Source: Chloroflexota bacterium
GTDB taxonomy: Bacteria; Chloroflexota; UBA11872; VXNJ01
DNA: 12,303 nt
Reading direction: 5' to 3'
Assembly (NCBI GenBank): GCA_026708165.1
Contig: JAPOVO010000311.1
Coordinates: 1 to 12,303, forward strand
Within the stretch, counting starts at the first letter, position 1. Every line of letters begins with the position of its first letter. Position numbers and translations under genes: made by a program. The notes beneath the pieces were generated by a model. That model was not told the origin of the DNA. It worked only from the letters and a program-made list of their open reading frames with translations, and made no database searches. Positions 1 through 5,653 of the stretch are shown in pieces.

Positions 1-805
1 CGGCATGCGAGGTAACGAAATGGTCGTGCTTACAGGCGGCCAGGCCCGCCTCGAAGTCCGCGTGCAGCTCGTTCAGATCGGCGATCAGCGTGTCCGCGCG
101 CTCCCGGTAATCGTCTGCGTTATCGGCGTCCACCGCGACCAGCGCATCACGGATACGTTCGACCTGGACACCGGTGAGCTTTGGACTCAGCCACACCTGG
201 GGGTCCAGCTCCTTCCCGTGGGGCTCTCCGTCGGTTTGCTTCCCTTCGTGTTCCTCGCCTTCATGTTCGTCCTCGTGCTCTTCTCCCTCGTGTTCGTCCT
301 CGTGTTCTTCTCCTTCGTGCTCGTCTTCGTGTTCCTCTCCCTCGTGTTCGTCCTCGTGTTCCTCTCCCTCGTGTTCGTCCTCGTGTTCCTCGCCTTCGTG
401 TTCGTCCTCGTGACCATGATCGTGACCGTGTTCGAACCCTTCGATCGCCTGCGTTGCGTCCGCCGCTTCCACCACGATCCCCGCGGCGTCGTCACCCAGC
501 GCCTCGAGCGCCCGCTCCAGCCAGGGTTCGAGCTCCAGTCCATTCATCACGATCACGTCGGCAGCTTCGATGCTGCGCAGGTGGGACGTGGCTGGTTCAA
601 ATCCGTGGGCTTCCACGCCAGGCCCAATCAGCACCTCCACCTCAACACGATCACCCCCTATACGCTCGGCAAAGTAGCCCAGCGGGTAGATGCTCGCGAC
701 CACTTTCACGGATGATTCGTCACCTTCGCCCGGTTCGCACGCGGCGGCTGGGATCAGAAAAAGTAGGAGTAGCGGTAGCGAAAGTATTTTGATACTTAGT
801 CTCAT
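1..805 (-). CDS. znuA: Zinc ABC transporter substrate-binding lipoprotein, ZnuA/AdcA type (partial, C-terminus off the left edge)
   Basis: The first 268 residues of a periplasmic or membrane-anchored metal-binding protein that should hand Zn(II) (or Mn) to a ZnuBC-type permease. A lipoprotein signal is visible: basic residues at 2 and 6, a Leu-rich core, and an Ala-Ala-Ala-Cys lipobox with Cys23. The mature N-terminus carries the family pattern (VVASIYPLGYFAERIGGD, then GVEAHGFEP with the first His ligand). Residues 126-186 form the His/acidic loop of ZnuA proteins, here six exact copies of HEDEHEGEE after a short HGHDHGH lead. The family motif D-P-H-V-W-L-S-P reads D-P-Q-V-W-L-S-P, with Gln203 at the usual second His ligand. 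The last visible part, HDHFVTSHA, contains the third His ligand region. The start is uncertain: an in-frame GTG at 817 adds four residues and lies 11 nt after a GGAG, whereas ATG805 has no close Shine-Dalgarno. It is probably co-transcribed with the Fur-family gene upstream. The family is sure; the exact metal is inferred. Confidence 0.93.
   Translation of the reverse strand, partial: MRLSIKILSLPLLLLFLIPAAACEPGEGDESSVKVVASIYPLGYFAERIGGDRVEVEVLIGPGVEAHGFEPATSHLRSIEAADVIVMNGLELEPWLERALEALGDDAAGIVVEAADATQAIEGFEHGHDHGHEDEHEGEEHEDEHEGEEHEDEHEGEEHEDEHEGEEHEDEHEGEEHEDEHEGEEHEGKQTDGEPHGKELDPQVWLSPKLTGVQVERIRDALVAVDADNADDYRERADTLIADLNELHADFEAGLAACKHDHFVTSHA
251..412 (-). repeat. 27-bp in-frame tandem repeat, six copies, coding the His/Glu loop of ZnuA
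   Basis: Six contiguous 27-nt units (162 bp) encode the same nine residues, HEDEHEGEE, as codons 132-185 of the znuA-like gene. At DNA level the units differ only at synonymous third positions (GAG/GAA, GGC/GGA, CAC/CAT), while the peptide is unchanged in all six. One partial unit (HEG) follows. Loops of this composition in ZnuA proteins bind extra metal ions and are thought to sense or buffer zinc. Confidence 0.95.
790..804. promoter_or_regulatory. Fur/Zur-like operator A, overlapping the znuA start codon
   Basis: TGATACTTAGTCTCA is a 7-1-7 palindrome with 6 of 7 symmetric pairs. It is identical at 13 of 15 positions to operator B beside the regulator's own start. On the minus strand it begins at the second base of ATG805 and covers codons 1 to 6. 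A second inverted repeat, AAGTAT-TTTG-ATACTT, at 782-797 overlaps it and reuses its GATACT half-site. Binding by the upstream repressor is inferred from similarity. Confidence 0.6.
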
Positions 806-849
806 TAAACGGCTCACAATTGCATCAACTCCAGTTTCAGTGTCTTGGG

Positions 850-1290
850 CTAGTTATCGCCGGGTGACGTACCCGGCAGGCAATCTGCACAGGTTATATA
901 GACTTCGACGCGGTGGCCAAGCATCTTTCCGTCGACCTCGCTGGCCATCTCGCGGAGCAACCGCTCCAGCACTGGCTTGCGGAATTCCTCGATCTTCCCG
1001 CATGGGGAACAGATTACGTGGTGGTGATGCCACGCGCCGTCAAGGGAGTATCGAGGCGATCCGTCCGGGAGAGTGATCTTGCACAGGATACCCGTCTCGG
1101 ACAGCAGCTTTAGCGTCCGGTAAACCGTGGCGCGGCCCACACTCGGAAGGCCGTCGTTTATCGACTCCGCGCTAAAAGTCCCTTCTTTTGTCGAGACTAG
1201 CCGAGCTACCTTGCGTCTCGGACCCGTGACGCGATAGCCGAGCTCCTCGAGCACGTTATCGATGCGCGTCTCGTCGGTCAGCATCATCAT
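850..1290 (-). CDS. zur: Fur-family metal-responsive repressor, probably Zur
   Basis: A 146-residue dimeric DNA-binding repressor of the Fur superfamily. The N-terminal winged helix has the family recognition helix RATVYRTL at 53-60, preceded by the LGYRVTGPRRKV segment. The C-terminal half has HHHHVICSPCGKIEEF at 88-103 and a second CxxC, CADC, at 134-137. C94/C97 and C134/C137 should form the structural Zn(Cys)4 site. The zinc assignment rests mainly on the znuA-like gene 44 bp downstream on the same strand and on shared operator-like palindromes. The Cys that actinobacterial Zur proteins place a few residues before the His run seems to be Asp84 here, so iron or manganese specificity is not excluded. 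Three consecutive ATGs open the gene and no clear Shine-Dalgarno precedes them, so any of the three may be used and the mRNA leader may be very short. Autoregulation is likely from the two palindromes at 1292-1329. Confidence 0.9.
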   Translation of the reverse strand: MMMLTDETRIDNVLEELGYRVTGPRRKVARLVSTKEGTFSAESINDGLPSVGRATVYRTLKLLSETGILCKITLPDGSPRYSLDGAWHHHHVICSPCGKIEEFRKPVLERLLREMASEVDGKMLGHRVEVYITCADCLPGTSPGDN

Positions 1291-1291
1291 T

Positions 1292-1306
1292 TGATATCTA
1301 GTCTCA
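1292..1306. promoter_or_regulatory. Fur/Zur-like operator B, next to the regulator start codon
   Basis: TGATATCTAGTCTCA is an imperfect 7-1-7 palindrome starting 2 bp from the regulator's first ATG. It matches operator A at 13 of 15 positions and is centred 23 bp, about two helical turns, from operator C. Its place at the probable transcription start fits repression of the regulator by itself. Confidence 0.6.
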
Positions 1307-1336
1307 ATAAAAAACGATACGCGGTATCATAAACAA
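1307..1336 (-). promoter_or_regulatory. Candidate promoter of the Fur-family gene
   Basis: On the minus strand TTGTTT (1336-1331) could serve as the -35 element and TTTTAT (1312-1307) as the -10, with an 18-nt spacer. Transcription would begin near 1300, about 10 nt before the first ATG. The -10 is weak (4 of 6 consensus bases); the support comes from its fit with operators B and C. Confidence 0.35.
1315..1329. promoter_or_regulatory. Fur/Zur-like operator C, in the regulator promoter spacer
   Basis: CGATACGCGGTATCA holds the perfect arms GATAC and GTATC around a 3-bp centre. It shares the TGATAC-N3-GTMTCA frame with operators A and B. It falls inside the spacer of the candidate promoter for the Fur-family gene (1307-1336), a typical repressor position. 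Confidence 0.55.
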
Positions 1337-1558
1337 ACGCTGCGGATAAATCACACCGGTTATGGACGCAGCATTCCGCTCCTGATCGTTCTGCCCTTGA
1401 TCCCAAGAACTGACGCCCAATTCCCTCGATTGCATCGCCGCGACTGATCAAGGTCCTACTCGGCTTGCGGCGCAAAGAGCGGCCGCCGAACGAGCGATAG
1501 ACTCTGTCCAACTCCAATCACCTCGAAGGCGTTATCGTGGCGGCGCTTGCATAGAAAC
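1337..1558. other. Intergenic stretch between the regulator and the fucosidase gene
   Basis: About 220 bp with no convincing coding frame. It contains a perfect 8-bp inverted repeat, CCTTGATC (1395-1402) and GATCAAGG (1446-1453), with 43 bp between the arms. No clear promoter for the fucosidase gene was recognised, although one is expected here. Confidence 0.4.
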
Positions 1559-1564
1559 GGGAGG
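1559..1564 (+). promoter_or_regulatory. Ribosome binding site fixing the fucosidase start
   Basis: GGGAGG sits 6 nt before ATG1571 and directly abuts ATG1565. Normal spacing favours the second ATG. Confidence 0.7.
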
Positions 1565-1570
1565 ATGAGC

Positions 1571-3331
1571 ATGGCGGCCCGGAGAGTGAGGGATCGGAAC
1601 GCTGGCGGTCGGCTTCACTTGACCCCCGAAGACGAAGCGCGGCTGGCCTGGTGGCGTGAAGCGCGGTTCGGCATGTTCATCCACTGGGGCCTCTATGCGA
1701 TCCCGGCCGGCAAGTGGAAAGGCGAGGACATCCCCGGCATCGGCGAGTGGATCATGCACGCCGCCCGGATACCGGTGGTCGAATACGAGCCCCTCGCCGC
1801 CCGATTCAACCCGACCAGGTTCGACGCCGGCGCATGGGTCGGACTCGCTAAGAAGGCCGGGATGAAGTACCTGGTCATCACTTCCAAGCATCACGACGGG
1901 TTCGCAATCTACGATTCGGCGGTCAGCGACTACGACGTCGTCGACGCCACCCCCTTCGGTCGCGACGTCTTGGCGGAACTCGCCGAAGCCTGCCGCAAGG
2001 CCGGCATCCGGCTGTGCTTCTACCACTCTCAGGATCAGGACTGGCACGAGCCCAACGCCTCCGGCAACGATTGGGACGACTTCCCGCCCCCCGCGAAGCG
2101 CGACTTCGAGGGCTATCTCCGCGAGAAGGTCAAACCGCAGCTCACTGAGTTGCTGACCCAATACGGCCCGATCGGGCTCATCTGGTTCGACACTCCCATG
2201 CTGATCACCGAAGCCCAGAGCGAGGATCTGCGCCGTTTCGTGCACGAGTTGCAGCCCGACTGTCTGGTCAGCGGACGCATAGGCCACGGCGTCGGCGACT
2301 ACGGAAGTCTCGGCGACAATCAGATTCCCCCGGGGCGCGCCGTCGGCGCTTGGGAAACGCCCGCGACGATGAACGACACCTGGGGGTTCAAGACCGAGGA
2401 CCACAACTGGAAGTCCACTACGACCCTGCTTCACCTGCTGGCCGACTTGGCCGGCAAGGGCATCAACTACCTGCTCAACGTCGGTCCGACGGCCGAGGGC
2501 GAAATTCCCCGGCCCAGCGTGGAACGCCTGGAGGCGATAGGGCGGTGGATGGAGGTCAACGGCGAGGCGATCTACGGCACCTCCCCCAGTCCCTACGCCT
2601 ACGCGTTCGACTGGGGTGGAATAACCCAAAAGGGCAGCACGCTGTATCTGCTGTTGACCCACTGGCCGGACGCGGGGTTAACGCTGCACGGACTGCGCAA
2701 CAAAGTAAAGAGCGCCTACTTGCTCGCCGCCCCCGACATAACTCTCGAGGTGTCCCAAACCCGCAACGACGACCTCGACCACGACGTTCTGGAGTTGGAG
2801 TTGCCTCCAAACGGTCCAGACGAGCACGTCTCCGTGGTGGCTTTGGAGTTGGACGGTCCCGCCAGCGTCGACGCCGCGCCGCTCCAGCAGCCAGACGGCT
2901 CCATCGAGTTGCTCGCCGGCATGGCCGACCTGCACGTGCCGAAGCGGGGAAGCCGGATCGAGGTCCATCCCGGTGGCGTCATCGCCAACTGGTACAACAA
3001 GGCCAACTGGATGAGCTGGAAGTTCAAGGTAGTCGAGCCGGGCAAGTTCGACGTGAAAGTCGTCACAGGCACGCTGCGCCATTACGGCGTTTGGGAAGGT
3101 GGACACAGGATAAGGGTGTCGGTGGGCGGCAGCTCGGTGAGCGGCGCCACTGCGGCCGACGAGCAGACCGGCGGCGCGCGCGCCTCGTACTTCCCCGAGC
3201 ACGTGACGAATCTCGGGCGGATCACAATTGACAGTGTCGGAATGCACGAGTTGAAGGTCCGGGCCGAGGAGATCAACAAATCGGCTCTGGGTGGCGTCGC
3301 CTTGGCTTCGGTCCGGCTGCAGCGAGCCTGA
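1571..3331 (+). CDS. Alpha-L-fucosidase, glycoside hydrolase family 29
   Basis: A 586-residue retaining exo-glycosidase that should release L-fucose from the non-reducing end of fucosides. The catalytic barrel shows the GH29 series: RFGMFIHWGLY near residues 32-42 with the substrate-binding His, YLVITSKHHDGFAIYDS near 100-116, the nucleophile motif LIWFDTPM with Asp207, an AWETPATMNDTWGF segment with Glu262 (a candidate acid/base, hedged because this residue varies in the family), and INYLLNVGPTAEGEIP near 298-313. A C-terminal beta-rich region from about residue 430 looks like an accessory domain. No signal peptide or membrane segment is present, so the enzyme is predicted cytoplasmic. ATG1571 is chosen because GGGAGG lies 6 nt upstream; ATG1565 and TTG1547 are in frame but poorly spaced. 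The next gene starts 77 bp downstream, probably in the same transcript. Confidence 0.94.
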   Translation: MAARRVRDRNAGGRLHLTPEDEARLAWWREARFGMFIHWGLYAIPAGKWKGEDIPGIGEWIMHAARIPVVEYEPLAARFNPTRFDAGAWVGLAKKAGMKYLVITSKHHDGFAIYDSAVSDYDVVDATPFGRDVLAELAEACRKAGIRLCFYHSQDQDWHEPNASGNDWDDFPPPAKRDFEGYLREKVKPQLTELLTQYGPIGLIWFDTPMLITEAQSEDLRRFVHELQPDCLVSGRIGHGVGDYGSLGDNQIPPGRAVGAWETPATMNDTWGFKTEDHNWKSTTTLLHLLADLAGKGINYLLNVGPTAEGEIPRPSVERLEAIGRWMEVNGEAIYGTSPSPYAYAFDWGGITQKGSTLYLLLTHWPDAGLTLHGLRNKVKSAYLLAAPDITLEVSQTRNDDLDHDVLELELPPNGPDEHVSVVALELDGPASVDAAPLQQPDGSIELLAGMADLHVPKRGSRIEVHPGGVIANWYNKANWMSWKFKVVEPGKFDVKVVTGTLRHYGVWEGGHRIRVSVGGSSVSGATAADEQTGGARASYFPEHVTNLGRITIDSVGMHELKVRAEEINKSALGGVALASVRLQRA

Positions 3332-3408
3332 CCCGAACAGGCTGAAGTATCGAAGATAAGCTGAAAGACTAGCCGTGCCGTTCGGAGGCGGACCAGGGAG
3401 TTGATTTC

Positions 3409-4467
3409 TTGAGCCGGGAAACCGCGCAGGCCGTCATCGTGACGGCCCGGAACGAAGTGGGAGTCCACGAGCTTCCGTGCCCGGAGCCCGGACCGTACGA
3501 GGCCATAGTCCGCGTTCTGGCTTGCGGCATTTGCAGCGGCACCGACACCAGCATCGTCGGAGCGAGCTTTCCGTCGTTGCCTCCCTATCCCTTCGTGCTC
3601 GGACATGAGGGCATCGGCGAGGTCGTCAGATGCGGCTCCCGCGCTCGCAATCTAAGGCCCGGCGATCTGGTGCTGCGCCCGTCTCTGTTGCGGCCCGGCG
3701 AGTCCATCCACGGAGTGGAGTCCGCCTTCGGCGGCATGGCGACGTGGGGACTGGTCGCCGACGCAAAGGCGATCGAAGAGGACACCACGTCAGGCGAGGA
3801 GCCGGTGCTGCCGGTCTTCGCGCCTACTCAGCAGGTCGTCCCCGCCGGCTTCGATCCACATCACTCCGGAATATTCATCACCTTCAAAGAAACTCTCGGC
3901 GCGCTGCTCGATCTGGTCGCCGCGCCAAATCCCTCCTTACTGATACTCGGCGCGGGAGTTGTCGGGCTTTGCTTCACGCGCGCGGCCCGGTTGATCGGCT
4001 GCTCTCAGGTAGTCACGCTCGCCCGCCGCGCCGGACCGCTCGAAACCGCGATGGAGCTGGGCGCCGATGCGGTAATCGACACGTCTACCGAGGACGCGGC
4101 CGCGCGCACGAACGAGTTGACCGGCGGCAAGGGCTTCGATTACGTGGTCGAGGCTGTTGGAAGCAACGAGCTGATCAACTTGGCGCTCGACCTGGTAGCG
4201 GTCGGCGGCTCCGTGGGGCTGTACGGCGTGATCGGAGAAGGTGTGATCAGGCTCGACTGGGCGCGAAGCGGGCGCAACTGGTCGATCAAGTACCTCAATA
4301 CTCGCGAGGCGGAGGTTCACGAAGCCGCCCTCTCATACTGGGAACATGGTCTGGCGGGCGTTGAGAGACTTGTAACGCACCGGATGCCTTTTATCGAGGT
4401 TGACCAGGCGCTCGACCTCATCCGCACCCGAAAGGGTTACAAGATCTCTCTCGACTTCTCCGGCTAG
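3409..4467 (+). CDS. Zinc-dependent medium-chain dehydrogenase (MDR superfamily, sorbitol/threonine dehydrogenase-like)
   Basis: A 352-residue NAD(P)-dependent alcohol or polyol dehydrogenase. The N-terminal catalytic fold has CGICSGTD with Cys39 as first zinc ligand and GHEGIGEV with His66 and Glu67. Glu161 lies where polyol dehydrogenases have a further zinc ligand. The Rossmann half opens with LGAGVVGL (Gly181, Gly183, Gly186). The loop that carries four structural-zinc cysteines in many MDR enzymes is present around residues 89-115 but has no cysteine, so only the catalytic zinc is expected. Translation starts at TTG3409, with GGGAG 8 nt upstream; no in-frame ATG precedes the conserved N-terminus. 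It follows the fucosidase on the same strand by 77 bp, so oxidation of fucose or a derivative is a reasonable guess, but the substrate cannot be read from the sequence. Confidence 0.9.
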   Translation: MSRETAQAVIVTARNEVGVHELPCPEPGPYEAIVRVLACGICSGTDTSIVGASFPSLPPYPFVLGHEGIGEVVRCGSRARNLRPGDLVLRPSLLRPGESIHGVESAFGGMATWGLVADAKAIEEDTTSGEEPVLPVFAPTQQVVPAGFDPHHSGIFITFKETLGALLDLVAAPNPSLLILGAGVVGLCFTRAARLIGCSQVVTLARRAGPLETAMELGADAVIDTSTEDAAARTNELTGGKGFDYVVEAVGSNELINLALDLVAVGGSVGLYGVIGEGVIRLDWARSGRNWSIKYLNTREAEVHEAALSYWEHGLAGVERLVTHRMPFIEVDQALDLIRTRKGYKISLDFSG

Positions 4468-4474
4468 CACCGGC

Positions 4475-4509
4475 GGCGACACCGTCGCCAGCGCTTTCCG
4501 TCGCTGGCG
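4475..4509. terminator. Candidate bidirectional terminator hairpins between convergent genes
   Basis: In the 51-bp gap between the convergent MDR and aldo/keto reductase genes two stem-loops overlap: GGCGAC-ACC-GTCGCC (4475-4489) and CGCCAGCG-8 nt-CGCTGGCG (4486-4509). The second has a perfect 8-bp GC-rich stem. No T-run follows on either strand, so this is not a canonical intrinsic terminator, but it could serve both genes. Confidence 0.5.
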
Positions 4510-4518
4510 TCGGGAAAC

Positions 4519-5457
4519 CTAACCCCAATAGTTATGGTGGTTGGTATTTGAAGCTATCGCCGATAGCTCGTCCTCGCTGAGCGCGGGATTCAACGCCGCC
4601 ACGTCCTCCCGCAGCTCCTCGATGCTTACCGGGCCGATTACCGTCACGTCCACGTCCTGGCAGAGCAGTGAGAGAGTCAGCGCGGCTATGGGAAGCGAAA
4701 CGCCTTTCTCCGCGCACTCGCGCTCCATCCTGCTAACTTCGCGCAGCACGGGCTCCGAAGCCGGCAGGTAGCTGTAGACCGCGCCTTCGACGGCGCCGGT
4801 TGCCAGGATGTTGCCCGCGAACGGGCTCAGATTCACCACCCCAAGACTGTGCTTTCGGACCGCCGGAAATATCCGCTCCGTCGCCACGCGATTCAAGAGC
4901 GTGTAGAGGTGGTAGCTCTGGATGATGTCGAATTCCCCGCTCTCTGCCGCCAGCGCCACCGCCTGCCGCTGGCCCGTCGCCACGCCCACCGCCCCGATAA
5001 TGCCCTGCGACTGGAGCCTTCTCAGCCGCTCCAGCACGCCGCCTTTACCCAGTATGAAGGGCATGGCCTCGTCCGTGCAGTCGTGCAGCAGCACTATCGG
5101 CAGCTTCTCCACCTCGAGCTGGCGGAGATTCAGTTCGACCGTCCGCTCGGCCACGTCCGGGTCGAAGTCAAACTCGATTTCACCCGCGGCGTTTCGCAGA
5201 CGCCCGACTTTCGTGACTATCACGAGATCGTCTGGCGGATCGGCTTCCCGGAGTAGACGCGCAAGGCGCTCCTGCTCGTAGGAAGGCGCCGTGTCCAGGT
5301 GCCGAATCCCGAGGCGGAAAGCTTCCCGCATTACCGAAAGGAAGTTCTCGTCGGACGTCCAGCCAATCCAGTTTGCGGTGCCCAGTCCGATCTTGGTGGA
5401 TTCGATTCCGCTCCGGCCAAGCGTCACCTTGGGAACCGTCGGCAAGGCTTCGGTCAC
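4519..5457 (-). CDS. Aldo/keto reductase, aldose 1-dehydrogenase-like
   Basis: A 312-residue NAD(P)-dependent (beta/alpha)8 oxidoreductase. The full AKR tetrad is visible: Asp55 and Tyr60 in HLDTAPSYE, Lys83 in VTKVGRL, and His125 in IVLLHDC. The TKVGRL stretch resembles the D-threo-aldose 1-dehydrogenase / L-fucose dehydrogenase branch, which oxidises L-fucose, L-galactose or D-arabinose to the lactone. In a cluster with a fucosidase that would make it a candidate L-fucose dehydrogenase, but this is inference. The start chosen is GTG5457, with AAGGA 8 nt upstream; the frame stays open another 37 codons upstream, but that part has no family resemblance. It lies 196 bp after the sugar-binding protein gene on the same strand and converges with the MDR gene. 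Confidence 0.9.
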   Translation of the reverse strand: MTEALPTVPKVTLGRSGIESTKIGLGTANWIGWTSDENFLSVMREAFRLGIRHLDTAPSYEQERLARLLREADPPDDLVIVTKVGRLRNAAGEIEFDFDPDVAERTVELNLRQLEVEKLPIVLLHDCTDEAMPFILGKGGVLERLRRLQSQGIIGAVGVATGQRQAVALAAESGEFDIIQSYHLYTLLNRVATERIFPAVRKHSLGVVNLSPFAGNILATGAVEGAVYSYLPASEPVLREVSRMERECAEKGVSLPIAALTLSLLCQDVDVTVIGPVSIEELREDVAALNPALSEDELSAIASNTNHHNYWG

Positions 5458-5631
5458 TACTCGAGTCCTTAAGTGGTGGTCATGACGCCGGAAACCGAAT
5501 CTCCACGTCACGTTACAACACCGGCTCTGGACGGGTCGGCAAGACTTCCAGTGCGGGTTGTCGACCATCGTCAGACGCCCCGATTATTCCACGGTGCCCC
5601 AGCCCGGCGGCAAGACTGTCGGGATACAGGC

Positions 5632-5650
5632 CCGCCAGCGATCGCGGCGG
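5632..5650. terminator. Weak GC-rich hairpin just after the binding-protein gene
   Basis: CCGCC (5632-5636) pairs with GGCGG (5646-5650) around a 9-nt loop that contains most of the palindrome GCGATCGC. It begins 4 bp beyond the stop of the binding-protein gene. No T-run follows. The rest of the 196-bp gap to the aldo/keto reductase shows only a repeated CGGCAAGACT and no certain promoter. Confidence 0.25.
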
Positions 5651-5653
5651 CGC

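Noticed and set aside
251..412. Regular 27-bp repeats that could suggest a CRISPR array
   Set aside because: The units are contiguous with no spacers, differ only at synonymous positions, and encode a known type of metal-binding loop.
431..440. TTCGAACCCT inside znuA, similar to the T-loop of the tRNA-Arg gene, as a possible attachment-site repeat
   Set aside because: The match is only about nine bases of a sequence common to many tRNAs, lies inside a conserved coding region, and has no integrase nearby.
5..715. Long plus-strand frame with repeated Val/Phe/Leu segments resembling a membrane protein
   Set aside because: It is the antisense of the His/Glu repeat and the ZnuA-like gene. The minus-strand frame has a lipoprotein signal and family motifs, and the hydrophobic repeat is only the complement of His/Glu codons.
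1287..1517. A 76-codon minus-strand frame upstream of the Fur-family gene
   Set aside because: Arg/Ser-rich product without family features. It overlaps the regulator start by a few bases and runs through the region holding the operators and promoter.
1532..2662. A 376-codon minus-strand frame opposite the fucosidase gene
   Set aside because: The plus strand carries intact GH29 motifs over this whole stretch. Long antisense frames are expected in GC-rich coding DNA.
5458..5568. A 37-codon N-terminal extension of the aldo/keto reductase
   Set aside because: The extension is rich in Arg, His and Cys and unlike AKR N-termini. GTG5457 has AAGGA at good spacing and gives the normal family length.
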